Assembly: GCA_023091735.1 (NCBI GenBank)
Contig: JALKBU010000017.1
Coordinates: forward strand, 1-64,000
Source of the DNA: Trichomonas tenax
Lineage: Eukaryota; Parabasalia; Trichomonadida; Trichomonadidae
Reading direction: 5' to 3'
DNA length: 64,000 bases
Shown here: in pieces, positions 54,080 through 64,000 of the stretch
Numbering within the stretch: position 1 is the first letter of the stretch
Layout of the letters: each line of letters starts with the position of its first letter
The notes under the pieces: generated by a model
Told to the model about the DNA's origin: nothing
Databases searched by the model: none
Seen by the model: the letters and a program-made list of their open reading frames with translations, nothing else
Translations under genes and position numbers: made by a program

Positions 54080-54412
54080 TTACTTGTTTGCAGCGATCTT
54101 GTTCTTGAGCTCTGGGACATTGACGCCGAGCATTGTATCGACGGCCTCAAGCTTTGTATCCTTCTTCAAGAATTTAACAACTGGAATTGATTCAACACCG
54201 AAGTATTGCTTAACTTCTGGGTTCTCATCGATATCGACCTTAACGAACTTGACATCTGGGTTCTCATTGGCGATATTTGGAAGTAACATACCTAATCTCT
54301 TGCATGATGGGCACCAAGAAGCGTAGATATCAACAACTGTGAGTCCGTTGTTGCCCTCGACGATCTTGGACAACTCTTCGACTGTTCCCTTGAACTGTGT
54401 GATCTCAGACAT
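54080..54412 (-). CDS. thioredoxin with WCPSC active site
   Basis: I take the ATG at 54412 (MSEITQFKGTVEELSK), giving 110 residues, a normal thioredoxin length; the upstream TTG codons are not needed. The fold's landmarks are present: TVVDIYASWCPSCKRLGMLLP with the redox Cys pair, VKFVKVDIDENPEV, and the cis-Pro loop SIPVVKFL. The usual WCGPC motif reads WCPSC, which can tune redox potential. It has no signal peptide, so it should be cytosolic; in trichomonads it would work with NADPH thioredoxin reductase against oxidative stress. An Inr lies directly upstream. Confidence 0.92.
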   Translation of the reverse strand: MSEITQFKGTVEELSKIVEGNNGLTVVDIYASWCPSCKRLGMLLPNIANENPDVKFVKVDIDENPEVKQYFGVESIPVVKFLKKDTKLEAVDTMLGVNVPELKNKIAANK

Positions 54413-54416
54413 CAAC

Positions 54417-54432
54417 AATAAAAATGAAATGA
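54417..54432 (-). promoter_or_regulatory. Inr TCATTTCATTTTTATT
   Basis: On the minus strand two TCATTT initiators lie 10-20 bases before the ATG ending at 54412. The same doubled TCATTTCATTT occurs before the gene at 52656. Confidence 0.55.
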
Positions 54433-56042
54433 TTCCAAATTCAAAAAATCAAAAAATCAAAGAAATATGATCAGCATATTCTCATATAGATGTTGTCAAC
54501 TGCGATCAGAATTTATTTGGGATACGCAGAAATTTTGAGTATTTGCGAATGATTGTTATTGCAAATATGCTTTTTAGGCGATGGGTATCGTATATAACGA
54601 ATTTGTAGAGAAAAAATTTTCGAACATTTTTTATATTGCTGAAATTTTTTCCCTTCATTCTTATCTCAATCTAAAATATTTCATCGAAATATAAGCATAT
54701 TACTATCTTCTAACTCTGTTGTAGATACTCAATGCATCATAAAACTAATGTTTTTAGATCTTGGAAGAGTACTTTCATTATGCTGAACATCTCCAAACTT
54801 TATTTTTAAAACTCAACAAGAACACTGAAAGCATTAATGACATCGATGATGCTTCAATATTTATAGAATATCTCGGTTCAAACTTCTATTTTATATTGAA
54901 AAATTTCAAATTAACCTCATTTTAGTGATATGCTGCATGTTCACAACACAAAATACGATTGCCCGTTGTGTTTGGGTTAATGGGTATCAATATTCATAGT
55001 TCTATTGTTAAAATATCAAACATCAAATTGATTATGCTTTGTAACGAAATCAAAAGCAATGTGCAATTGTACACCATTCTTTTATTGCATTAATTATCAT
55101 TCTTACGTTGAACTAAAGTTGCTCAATTTTCATTCTTTTATTTTTTGAGCATTTATGCTATAATATCATGTGTATGAATAATACAAAGATTTTACGAAAA
55201 TGCATTAGAATTAGCAAGTCGATTTCTCGACATTAGATATAGTATGAACTTAAAATTTCCTTTACTAAAGGTAAAATACCATGGCAAACAATGCACGTAT
55301 ATTGCGTATTAAAATTAGGAGCGGTGGTGCTTGCAAATGATTCAAAAAGAAAGCGGCAAATGAAGACCAAAAATGCTGGAAAATTTATACTCAGTTCACT
55401 TTTTGTGTGAACACACAAAACGGAGAAGGCTTCATATCGACCAATCTACTGAGTCTATCATTATGTAATTTCGATTCCAAACTCAGACTATTCTTAAGTG
55501 TATAATTAAAGCTCTGAAATGAAGAAGGAAAATCTCAGTTCTCTTTCAAAAGAAGATCAAAGTCTAAAGAATTCACTTGAGGAAAACCATTCAATCCTTA
55601 GTGGCCAGACAACAACAAATTGATAACCAAATTTCTCAGTATCGAGATTCAGAAAATCAAAATCATATTTAAAACTGAGCTTTAAAATTCAAGACACAGG
55701 CATAAATTTTGATAAGAATTTTAAAATCAAAAACTTTTAGATGATATATTAAAATGTTTTTATAACGAAATTCACTTTTTTGAATCTTAGAAATTGACCT
55801 TTGGGAATGAAGGCTCATGAATACATTTTGATGGTGATTATATTGCTAAACAACAGAATGTATTATAAAATAATATTTTGATAAACACAAATTAAGTATT
55901 TAGAATTTTATCTGAAATATCAACTTTTTGGCATCTACATCACTACTATATATCATCCAACTATAAAGAAATCGATAAAATAAAACTAACGAAAATTTTT
56001 GTGGGAGGTTATAATACGTTACTTTAATTATAGATATTCAAA
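54433..56042. other. AT-rich spacer with a small coding relic
   Basis: Apart from the relic at 55519-55623 no gene signal is seen in 1.6 kb. Confidence 0.5.
55519..55623 (+). pseudogene. coiled-coil relic
   Basis: A 34-codon ATG frame (MKKENLSSLSKEDQSLKNSL onward) ends at TGA 55621-55623. A one-base shift continues coiled-coil-like sequence (RQQQIDNQISQYRDSENQ) for a further 18 or so codons. It is probably a remnant of a longer coiled-coil gene. Confidence 0.35.
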
Positions 56043-57830
56043 ATGACTCTTCCTCTTCTTCCAGGCCACACATTCCCTGATCCAACACAGACATGCTTCC
56101 ACAAGAGCCAGGCCCTCGTTTTCGAGAACGGTGGCATGGCCATTCACGAAAACGCGCCAGGAATCGGCGGAACTTTGCTTCCAGGCCAGTTGCCGCCAAA
56201 AGAGGCTATTTCAAGCACAACCATATACAATCAAGCCATGGGCAATAGCAACCAGGAGGGAGAAACAGTCCCTGCTTGGGTTGCATTCGGATCTCAAGTT
56301 TTACGCTTCTACGGCTACTTCAAGGAGCCAGTTTTTAGCAGCCAGCAAGAGACATATCGCGTTCGTAAAGTCAAGATCCTCTTCTTCCTTGAAGATGATA
56401 CAATCGAAATTGTCGAACCACGCGTGAAGAACAGCGGTATCCCACAGGGCACATTCCTTCGCCGCCACCGCGCAAAGAAGGATGATGACAGCTATGTTAA
56501 CGTTGGAGATTTCCACATTGGCGAGGAATTCTCTCTCTACGGACGTACATACTTCATTCAAGAGGCGGATAAGTTCACACACGAATTCTTAGACAAACTC
56601 AATCGCGATGGTAAAACAGATGAAACAATTCCAGATGACCCATACATTACAAAGCGTACACTTGTTGAATACGCTGAAACACATCGCAATCGTGGTGTTC
56701 CAAAGCCAGAGATGCTCAAGCTTCGCCAATTCCTTGCCAATGATGGCCACGTCTTGAGATTCTATGCAACATGGGATAACAGAGATCGTCCATTCGGTGA
56801 TCTTCGCCAGTTCGTCATCCACTACTATTTGAGCGATGACACAATGGAAGTCCTCGAAGTTCGTCACCAGAATGACGGCAGAGACCCTGTTCCATCATTC
56901 GTTAAGCGTGGACAGATTCCAAAGCGCCTTCTTTCTCTCAGCGAGAACGATCCGCGCTTCCTTCCAGCTGAAAACTACTTCAGACCAACAGACCTCCACA
57001 TCGGCGATGACATCCAGATCCTCGGCCGCACAATGCACATCTTCGACTGCGATCCATACACACGCCGCTGGTACGTCGAGAACATGGGCTACTCCGAGGA
57101 AGAGATGCAGCCAGTCGCACACGAGACAGTTGAGGATAAGCCAACACAGGTTAAATTCGAAGTTCCACCACCATCATTGATTGGCAGTGATGAAGACTCA
57201 ATGCGTTCTTGCCTTTCATTGCATCCAAAGCCAGCACCAAAGGACCAGGTCAAACTCTTGAAACACTCGAACGATATCTTGAGATTCAAGTGCCACATGG
57301 TCACACGCAACTCTGTCGATGCAAGCAGAAGCTTCATCCTCACGTACTTCATGGCCGATGACACAATCCAGATCTTCGAGCCGCCGGCTAGAAACTCTGG
57401 TATCGTCGCAGGCAAGTGGCTTAACAGAACAAAGATGACAAACCCAGACACTGGCAAGCCATTCCAGGCAAGCGACTTCGAGATTGGCAAGGTTTTGGCA
57501 ATCAACTGCAGCAAGTTCCAACTTGATGAGGCAACAGAGTACGCTCTTTCCTTCATGGAGGCTGATCCAGATAGCTTCCCACAGGCGGATCTCAACAGAA
57601 TTATTACCGATTTCAGGGCGGCAGAGAAGAGAGCAGGTAAGGATCCAACAGACTTGTTCAAGAAGTTCGCTACAAACAACAAGATAGATGCTAAGGCTCT
57701 CCAGTCTATCTTCGAGGCTGTTGGTTTTAGTATCAACGTTCACGAGGCAATCACAATCTTCAGAAGATATTCCTCTGATCAGAAGCCAACATCTCTCAAC
57801 ATCCGCGACTTCCTCTCATTCGCCCAATAA
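56043..57830 (+). CDS. triple DM10-domain axonemal protein (EFHC1/Rib72-like)
   Basis: This intact 595-residue protein has three DM10 domains. They are at about residues 85-183 (VLRFYGYFKEPVF to YFIQEADKFTHEFL), 235-345 (VLRFYATWDNRDRPF to MHIFDCDPYTRRWY) and 410-510 (ILRFKCHMVTRNSVD to FQLDEATEYALSFM), each with the DDTIEI/DDTMEV/DDTIQI core. The N-terminus (LPLLPGHTFPDPTQTCFHK) resembles that of EFHC1, and the C-terminal 70 residues are EF-hand-like but with weak calcium ligands. Such proteins line the lumen of doublet microtubules, so it probably belongs to the flagellar axoneme. Codons are markedly C/G-ending, suggesting high expression. Confidence 0.92.
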   Translation: MTLPLLPGHTFPDPTQTCFHKSQALVFENGGMAIHENAPGIGGTLLPGQLPPKEAISSTTIYNQAMGNSNQEGETVPAWVAFGSQVLRFYGYFKEPVFSSQQETYRVRKVKILFFLEDDTIEIVEPRVKNSGIPQGTFLRRHRAKKDDDSYVNVGDFHIGEEFSLYGRTYFIQEADKFTHEFLDKLNRDGKTDETIPDDPYITKRTLVEYAETHRNRGVPKPEMLKLRQFLANDGHVLRFYATWDNRDRPFGDLRQFVIHYYLSDDTMEVLEVRHQNDGRDPVPSFVKRGQIPKRLLSLSENDPRFLPAENYFRPTDLHIGDDIQILGRTMHIFDCDPYTRRWYVENMGYSEEEMQPVAHETVEDKPTQVKFEVPPPSLIGSDEDSMRSCLSLHPKPAPKDQVKLLKHSNDILRFKCHMVTRNSVDASRSFILTYFMADDTIQIFEPPARNSGIVAGKWLNRTKMTNPDTGKPFQASDFEIGKVLAINCSKFQLDEATEYALSFMEADPDSFPQADLNRIITDFRAAEKRAGKDPTDLFKKFATNNKIDAKALQSIFEAVGFSINVHEAITIFRRYSSDQKPTSLNIRDFLSFAQ

Positions 57831-58391
57831 TTTTTTTTATTTTTATTTTTTTGAAACTAAACATTTGCTTTTTATTTTAGACAACAAGAAATTCATTTAA
57901 CATTCACTGAGAATATCATTATCAAGGTAGTGCTTCATGATATGGCGAATGGAATAGGATTTAGTCATAAGATAAATGAAACTTCCAAATCATTAACTCT
58001 GAGATATAGGAACATAGAATATCATTTGGTTTATGTATTTTTTGGTGTTGGTATGATGAAATTAAACAAAACTACAGACATTTGAAACAATTTCTTACTA
58101 TTGTAATTTTAGGGAATTTAATCATTTGTATTTTGTGACTGAAGCTCAGATGCATCAATCAAATCGATATATTTAAGTAGGTATACATCTGTTCCACAAT
58201 GTGCCATAAGATAAAATGATTTTAGAACATTTTTGACTAAGAACTGGCAAAAATATTTAAGGCTATTTAATATTTATCGCCACTTTTATTTGAAATTTGG
58301 ACTTTAGGAGTATTATTAAAAGTAGAAACAGCGAAAAAACAAAAAATGACCGTTTACTTATCAATTTTGAATCACTCTGTCTGCATTAAAA
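57831..58391. other. AT-rich spacer
   Basis: No gene is seen between the DM10 and RRM genes. The first 30 bases are T-rich; the Inr of the RRM gene lies at the 3' edge. Confidence 0.5.
58372..58376 (+). promoter_or_regulatory. Inr TCACT before RRM gene
   Basis: TCACT fits the Inr; its A lies 18 bases before the ATG at 58392. Confidence 0.45.
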
Positions 58392-58952
58392 ATGGGAGAT
58401 AATAAGATCATCGTCGGGAACATCTCCTGGCAGATCAACGAGGACGACTTGAAGCCCCATTTGGAGCCATTCGGCCAAATCGTCTCCATCAAAATCCCGC
58501 GCCGACGTAACGGCTATTCAAAGGGCCTCGCTATCGTCGAGTTCCAGACCCGCGAGATGGCGCAGGCGGCTCTCGACGGACTCAACAACAAAGATCTCTT
58601 CGGACGAAAAGCTTATATCACATTCGCGTCAGACACTCCAAAGCGAAGACCATCATTTAAATCTAGGGACAGACCTTACGACGATGACCTCCGTGTCAGG
58701 AGCCATTATGATCGCGAGAGACGCCCAAGGCGCAGATATAACGGTTATTACAGCGACGATGAATATTCACGCGACCGCGACCGACGCCCGTACCGCCGTC
58801 ATGACTATTACAGCGATGACGAGTATGACTATCCACGCCGGAGGTCCGATAGATATGATAGGCACTCCCCACCGAGATACCGCCGTGACGACTCACCAAG
58901 GAGATATAAGTATGACAATGACTCAGACCGCGACCCACATGATGCGAAGTAA
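58392..58952 (+). CDS. RRM RNA-binding protein with Arg/Asp/Tyr-rich tail (SR-like)
   Basis: Residues 4-80 form one RRM. RNP2 reads IIVGNI near the start and RNP1 reads KGLAIVEF (residues about 46-53). The C-terminal 100 residues are extremely Arg/Asp/Tyr-rich, with RYNGYYSDDEY and HDYYSDDEYDYPRRRS repeating, and a few RS and SP sites. This resembles SR-type splicing factors or nucleolin-like RNA-binding proteins acting in the nucleus. Trichomonad genes have few introns, so roles in mRNA export or processing are as likely as splicing. The YYSDDEY units are probably an internal duplication. Confidence 0.85.
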   Translation: MGDNKIIVGNISWQINEDDLKPHLEPFGQIVSIKIPRRRNGYSKGLAIVEFQTREMAQAALDGLNNKDLFGRKAYITFASDTPKRRPSFKSRDRPYDDDLRVRSHYDRERRPRRRYNGYYSDDEYSRDRDRRPYRRHDYYSDDEYDYPRRRSDRYDRHSPPRYRRDDSPRRYKYDNDSDRDPHDAK

Positions 58953-59340
58953 TGAATATATTAAACTGATATGATTATTTGATGAAGATGCTTTCCCCCA
59001 ATGTCAATAAAACTGCTATATTTTTTAGGCAAGGTGATGCTACAACAATTACAAATGGCCAAAATTTGCAAATCAACAGAAGAAGAAAGAAAAAGGGATG
59101 AAAACGATTTTTCAACGCTTGCTGCGATTGCTAGCTGCCACTTGTAATCATTGTATCTGTTATTTACCCTCATCCATGATTTCGGATTATTTATATAAAA
59201 TATTTTTACCGACAAGCATAAAATAATAGTGAATTAATATGCTTAAAAGCATAGATAAATGATTTGCATAAATAAAATTAAATGAAAGGAAATAATCTGA
59301 TTTATTTAATATAGAAACAATTAAATATCATGAATACAAA
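58953..59340. other. spacer between convergent genes
   Basis: No gene signal; AT-rich DNA separates the 3' ends of the RRM and ABC transporter genes. Confidence 0.5.
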
Positions 59341-61761
59341 TTAATTCATCTGAACATTAGCTTCATCGGCCTGAATCAACTTAAGCAACATGTCTTCGAG
59401 CTGCTCAACGGAAAGTGAGTATGTCTTCAATCTGAGTGATTCCTTCTTGTCATTCAAAGCGTGTAGAAGCTTTGGAATCTCATCGCTAACTGGCATTGTC
59501 ATCATGTCTTCTCTATCTTCTGTGACTTTGGCTTCTGGGACGATTGATTTAACAAACTCTGCAATCTCCTTTAATGAGGCACCTTCGTTGACTTCTAAGC
59601 CGAGGATATAACCGCATTGGTGCTCTTCTCTGAGTTCAGTTGATGTTCCACAGAATGGTAGCTTGCCATTGGAGGCAATGAAGAGACGAGATGAAACAGC
59701 TTCGGCCTCTTCTAAAGCGTGGGAAGTAACGATAGATGTTGTATCTTTGAGGGAAGAAATCATCTTCCAAATAAGCTGACGTGCTTGAACATCGACACCT
59801 GCTGTTGGCTCATCCATAATAACTAATGGCGGGTTACCCAGGAGTGACATGGCAATGCAAAGCTTACGCTTCTGACCACCAGACAAGTCTCCTGCTCTGT
59901 TATCAAGCATGTGTGTGAGTTGCAATTGAGAGCCGAAGAATTCGATTGCCTGATCAATTTGATCTCTTGGGACACCTCTGAATGCGCCGAATAAGTATAA
60001 ATGCTCTCTAACAGATAACAAGTTAATGATGACGTTTCCCTGGAAGCAGACACCCAAATAGTGCTGAAGCTCCTTGAATCTGTCTGTCTCTTCACCACCT
60101 AGGATGTTGACTTTGCCATCGGCAGGCTCAATTGCACCAGCAAGGATGTTGATCAATGTGGACTTGCCGGCACCGTTTGGACCGATCATAACAATAACTT
60201 CGCCTCTGTTAATGAAGAAATCAACACCATCGAGAGCTTTAATTGTCTTTCCTTGGGCCTTGAACTCTTTGACGAGCCCTTTAACTCTGATGAACTCCTG
60301 AGCCTCGGCATTGACTTTGGATGATTGGATATCACCGCCGTGCATCATACGACGCCATGCAAATGGCTTGAAGAGTTCTGACCACTTCAGAGGAGGTGTG
60401 CAGAATGGTCTTGGCATGCAGAGGTTGAAAAGGCAGAACAAGAAGAAATACAGAACGGAGTCGATAGCAAGCCATAACAAGCCCATCCATGCACTGTAAA
60501 CAGCGTCACGACCAAGATTGGACCATTTCATTGGAACAAGATGGTTATATTCCTGTCTGTAGGCACCCATAAGAACGAGCTGATAAGCAGACATTGGAAC
60601 GATGGAGAAAACGTGTTTGAGGGCACCAGCATCGTTGTTCTCTGAGAGAGTGAAGAACATGTGAAGGTATGAGAAGAACAATGAGAAAACAAGCCAGATA
60701 ACTGTCAAAGCGCGGCCAGCACTTGCCTTCTTGATAAAAGTGAGAATCCACAACTGGAAGAATATGTGTGAAATGATGAATAAAAGAGATAAAACAAGCA
60801 TCAAAGTAAAGTCTGTGTGTTTCATCATAAATCCGAAGCATATCATTGCAGAGAAACCAATGTATGGGAACAATGACAAAATAAACTGTGTTAGGAAGTT
60901 TGTGAGCCAATATGCTGTTTCGCTGCAGCCCATTAAGAATGTTAATGACAACACTTTTGTATCCTTTTCTTCGAGGATTGTTTGGACGTCTGGCATTGTT
61001 GCTAAAACAATTGGAAGAATAGCGAAGAAAGTTATCGCAATTGAAATATCGAATTCTGAAACGGAGCTTGGTTTAGCAAAGGCTTGTTCAGACATATTAG
61101 TTCCGAGCATTGTAGCGGCCTGTAGTTTCTGTTGCGGAGTAAATGTATCAGTTTCACTTAATTTTTGAATAATAGCCCTCTGAATGACCTTGGTAATCTC
61201 CGCATCGGCATCCTTTCCTAGATACTGACGATATAGTTCAAATTTTGGTGATAATAAATTCGTGTTATTTTCTTTTTGGTCGTAATTCACCCAACGAATT
61301 CCAATTCCGCTTGCATCACTTCTATAAATCAAGTCTTCCATCTCTTTTACCGTATCCACATACTGGAATTTTGAAGTAACATTGAAATATTGTAAAGATT
61401 GTTCAATGCCAGTTGTAGCTATCAAATCTTTCACTTCTGATACATTCGGCAAACCTACTAATGTTGGTTGGCCAATGATTGGTACGAAAAACATCGCTAA
61501 TTCTAAAAATGGATTAGTATAATTCAAAATAGGGAACTCGTTACCCTTAACATTCTGCCTCGCGAGTTTCCATACAGGGTAAAGCGCGATGTAAATGACG
61601 AGAGCAATGATGAATTCAAGGATTGAAGCTTTATGTCGTAACTTAATCAGCCACTGCTTCTTAAACAGCTCGTGGACGGTACGGCCGAACGTTGGATGGC
61701 GCTCTGTCCACGCACCGCCGGGAGGAAGAACGTAAGCGCTACTTCGCTGTCTTTGGGTCAT
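59341..61761 (-). CDS. ABCA-family half-transporter
   Basis: This intact 806-residue protein has the ABCA half-layout. A first membrane helix at about residues 45-63 (FIIALVIYIALYPVW) is followed by a large extracellular loop, then a block of about six helices between residues 235 and 460. The nucleotide-binding domain runs from about 490 to 725: Walker A in GPNGAGKST (near 530), signature LSGGQKRK (near 627), Walker B in LVIMDEPTAG (near 650) and the H-loop in TSHALEEAE. The end is a short regulatory region. Such proteins move lipids across membranes; with one NBD it would have to dimerise. An Inr (TCATTTTG) is immediately upstream. Confidence 0.93.
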   Translation of the reverse strand: MTQRQRSSAYVLPPGGAWTERHPTFGRTVHELFKKQWLIKLRHKASILEFIIALVIYIALYPVWKLARQNVKGNEFPILNYTNPFLELAMFFVPIIGQPTLVGLPNVSEVKDLIATTGIEQSLQYFNVTSKFQYVDTVKEMEDLIYRSDASGIGIRWVNYDQKENNTNLLSPKFELYRQYLGKDADAEITKVIQRAIIQKLSETDTFTPQQKLQAATMLGTNMSEQAFAKPSSVSEFDISIAITFFAILPIVLATMPDVQTILEEKDTKVLSLTFLMGCSETAYWLTNFLTQFILSLFPYIGFSAMICFGFMMKHTDFTLMLVLSLLFIISHIFFQLWILTFIKKASAGRALTVIWLVFSLFFSYLHMFFTLSENNDAGALKHVFSIVPMSAYQLVLMGAYRQEYNHLVPMKWSNLGRDAVYSAWMGLLWLAIDSVLYFFLFCLFNLCMPRPFCTPPLKWSELFKPFAWRRMMHGGDIQSSKVNAEAQEFIRVKGLVKEFKAQGKTIKALDGVDFFINRGEVIVMIGPNGAGKSTLINILAGAIEPADGKVNILGGEETDRFKELQHYLGVCFQGNVIINLLSVREHLYLFGAFRGVPRDQIDQAIEFFGSQLQLTHMLDNRAGDLSGGQKRKLCIAMSLLGNPPLVIMDEPTAGVDVQARQLIWKMISSLKDTTSIVTSHALEEAEAVSSRLFIASNGKLPFCGTSTELREEHQCGYILGLEVNEGASLKEIAEFVKSIVPEAKVTEDREDMMTMPVSDEIPKLLHALNDKKESLRLKTYSLSVEQLEDMLLKLIQADEANVQMN

Positions 61762-61770
61762 GCAAAATGA
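61762..61770 (-). promoter_or_regulatory. Inr TCATTTTGC
   Basis: On the minus strand TCATTTTGC abuts the ATG ending at 61761; the A of TCA lies 7 bases upstream, giving one of the shortest leaders in the window. Confidence 0.5.
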
Positions 61771-64000
61771 ATAAGGTTATCATCGGCAAAATTGTGAGAG
61801 ACCTCTCAAAAATTTGTTTTTCTTTAAATATGAGGCCTACATCGATAATAATGTCCAAATAACAAAAAAACGTAAAATCCCGTCATTTATTCATTTTAAG
61901 TTGCGCTTTGTAATCGTGAATATAGAATATCCATAAAATGTATTCTAATTATGCCCTAACAATCATTGAAAATATTGAATTTTTCCAATTGTTGCAAATT
62001 TATCTTTATAAAAGTAGGGCAGCTCTAACCAAGGCCTATTACCATAAACGAGAATAGAGGTATTGCTGCATTCATGGCCTAGATGTTGGTTGTTGCATTG
62101 ATTATAACTTATGTCCTTTCTTTTTCGAAATAAAAATAATATCTTCGCAATTAGTGTGATAAGACGTAATTTGTTAACTCCCACAAAGCATATAGGCTAT
62201 ATGCAGGCATTTTATTCCTATAACTACTCATAAACTCCTAAAATTGATCAAAATACGATTTCGATTTCGCTATTTTAATAAGTATTTACCAAATTTCTAT
62301 TTATTTCTGTTATTAAGATGCAAATTCTAATATAGTACTTACATTGTTAAAGAAATTGTGTATGGGGATTCATTAATATTCTCTCTCGCTTAAAAATCGA
62401 TCAAAACTTTAAACCATGAACTTTGAAAAAAAATCGTGATTTTTTCAAAAATCAAGATTTTGGTGAAAATCTAAAACCTGTTTTATTTGCATTAATGTAT
62501 TTACTGATCATCACTTAGCAGTATTTTAGTAATAAAAGTACAAAACACAAAAGAATAAAAAAATGTTAAAAACTTGAATATTTCTCGATTTCAAGATTAA
62601 ATTTCCATTATTTGAAGCATTTTAATCATTGTACTACCAAAATTTATTGAAAATATTTGATTTTTGAGACGAAAACACACAAATTGTAATATGAATATAA
62701 ATTTCACAACAATGCACTGTAGTATGAATATTAAACATGAAAACAAATTATCAAATTGCAATTCTAAAACCTTTTTTTGAATCTCGGCTTCTACATCAAG
62801 AATATGATTGTATGTCAGTTGAATCCATTTATTATTAATATTGGTTCATGATAATATTAGCAAATAGTAACTTTAAGATCTATGCAATGAAATTTTAGGG
62901 TCCACTTGTTTATTTTGCTACTTTACCATTACCAAAGTATTCATTAGCATATAGGCATTAAAATATCTATTAAAATGTTCAATAATTACGCCTTTTTCCT
63001 AGGAGATATTAATGATATTGTTAAAAAGTTAAAATTAAGCCGTAATACTTCAAACAATTATTCCTTAGTATGAGGGGAAACAAAATCAAGAAAGTTGTTT
63101 TTTAGTGAATTTTCAACATTTTTTCTTGTACCTAATAAGTGAAAAATACACCAAAAAGTGAAGGACGATACAGGAAGTTTGGCCATAGCGGACCCTTAAG
63201 AGAGGACTTTTCGACATTTAATTTTCCATTTTTACCTCTTCAAAATAACAAAATGATAGCATCAATAGAATTGACATTTTGTGATAATCCTGAATATCAC
63301 GAAAACAGCCCGATTTAGCGAATTTTTTTGAACTTGCGATAAAATTTGTAAATATTTCAAAAATTCTGAATAATAATCGTCAGCATTTCAATATAAAAAT
63401 ATTTCTGAGATCAATTCTTTTTTTCTTAATCTTTTTAGATTAATGTTTTAAAAAACGGCGTCTCGCCTTATTTTTGGCCTCTCTTTTATGAGCCGCCTCG
63501 CTTTCACCTCTCCTGCCTAGCATAACTATCGGATTATATTTGCTTTTACATGTTTTTTCCCTCACAAATTGCTATTTGAAAGATTCAAAATTAGCTGTTT
63601 TCCTACTAAATCTAGCTGGACCCTGCTGCCCACGAAATCCTATACCATAGAATACGATTGTAAGCCTTATTACTTGCTTACAGAAGATATCATGATCATG
63701 ATTAAACAAATTTCCGAGCTTAAAATCTTATTTTCTTTTATTCTACCCAAAGGGCTTCTTGGAATTTCGATTCTGCAAAGAAAAATTATGTTTTTTCTAC
63801 TTGATTAATTTTTGTCACATAAATCAATTATACGTGTCGTATTTTATTTCACATGTCTTCAATTATAAAAAGCTTGTATCAATGAACTTATATATTGTGA
63901 GCATGTTTATTTCACATTAAATTACCAAGAAAATTATGTCATGACTATAAAAATCTCAAAACTCAATAATTTTGATATAATTTGAATCAAAATAATTGAA
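61771..64000. other. gene-free AT-rich end region
   Basis: No supported gene in 2.2 kb. A possible MITE (62898-63196) and a GC-richer patch at 63455-63540 are present. A 79-codon plus-strand frame at 63569-63808 has protein-like words (SYTIEYDCKPYYLL) but no ATG and no recognisable family; it may be a relic. Confidence 0.45.
62898..63196. mobile_element. possible 299-bp TA-flanked MITE
   Basis: The left end reads GGGTCCACTTG after TA (62896-62897). The right end reads inward AGGGTCCGCTATGGCC and is followed by TA (63197-63198). Only about nine core bases (GGGTCCRCT) match, so this is weaker than the other two elements, but the right end closely resembles theirs. Confidence 0.35.

Noticed and set aside
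56301..57743. Several minus-strand open frames opposite the DM10 gene
   Set aside because: They are shadows of the strongly biased codons of the DM10 gene on the plus strand.
1..64000. CRISPR arrays, bacterial operons or Shine-Dalgarno sites
   Set aside because: No regular repeat-spacer array or ribosome-binding pattern occurs, and the gene content is eukaryotic.

Overview
The window looks like nuclear DNA of a parabasalid protist, a trichomonad of the Trichomonas/Tritrichomonas type. Several independent signs agree. Genes are intron-free and sit in very AT-rich spacers. Many starts carry the trichomonad initiator (Inr, TCA then pyrimidine then T/A) 7 to 25 bases upstream of the ATG. Gene content is also typical: trichomonad-style ankyrin proteins, BspA-like leucine-rich repeat proteins, Pmp-like beta-helix proteins, a surface-protein tail ending in a DNPLY motif, a class III cyclase piece and a BEACH protein. 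The species cannot be fixed from the sequence alone.

Layout. 1-7.2 kb is mostly gene-free. It holds a surface-protein fragment, one small secreted protein (2740-3417), an 841-bp TA-flanked transposon with a decayed reading frame (3658-4498) and a 37-bp perfect inverted repeat (6240/6700). 7.2-11.8 kb has an ankyrin/coiled-coil gene, a coiled-coil gene and a second ankyrin gene. 12.0-16.2 kb is a decay zone: a Pmp-like fragment whose stop codon is hit by a 241-bp MITE, a broken cyclase and a broken membrane transporter. 16.5-24.6 kb is one intact 2697-residue BEACH-WD40 gene on the minus strand. 25.1-30.6 kb holds a small helical protein, a hexose-transporter pseudogene with four stops and two frameshifts, and a 619-residue coiled-coil protein with possible flagellar links. 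32.6-44.1 kb is a surface-protein graveyard: one small intact membrane protein, an inverted Thr/Pro-rich membrane-anchor pseudogene, an array of at least eight complete or partial BspA-like copies of which only one is an open ATG-started frame, two or three Pmp-like fragments, and a 3.3-kb extracellular-repeat pseudogene ending in a membrane segment and an NPxY tail. 44.9-45.5 kb is a Rab GTPase. 45.9-48.3 kb is bounded by 176-bp perfect inverted repeats. 48.5-50.9 kb holds ankyrin and BspA pseudogenes. 52.6-61.8 kb is housekeeping and cytoskeletal: a frameshifted type I membrane protein, a thioredoxin, a triple-DM10 (EFHC/Rib72-like) axonemal protein, an RRM protein with an Arg/Asp/Tyr-rich tail and an ABCA half-transporter. 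The last 2.2 kb is AT-rich with one possible MITE.

The intact genes fall into membrane traffic (BEACH, Rab), cytoskeleton and flagellum (DM10 protein, coiled-coil proteins), redox (thioredoxin), transport (ABCA) and RNA processing (RRM). No operon-like logic is visible, as expected for a protist in which each gene has its own Inr. The most notable signals are the evolutionary dynamics of the surface-gene clusters (chimera, nonsense at codon 2, inverted junctions) and several uncharacterised repeats: three TA-flanked elements with related ends, the 176-bp inverted repeats and a recurring TGACAYGTAAA motif.
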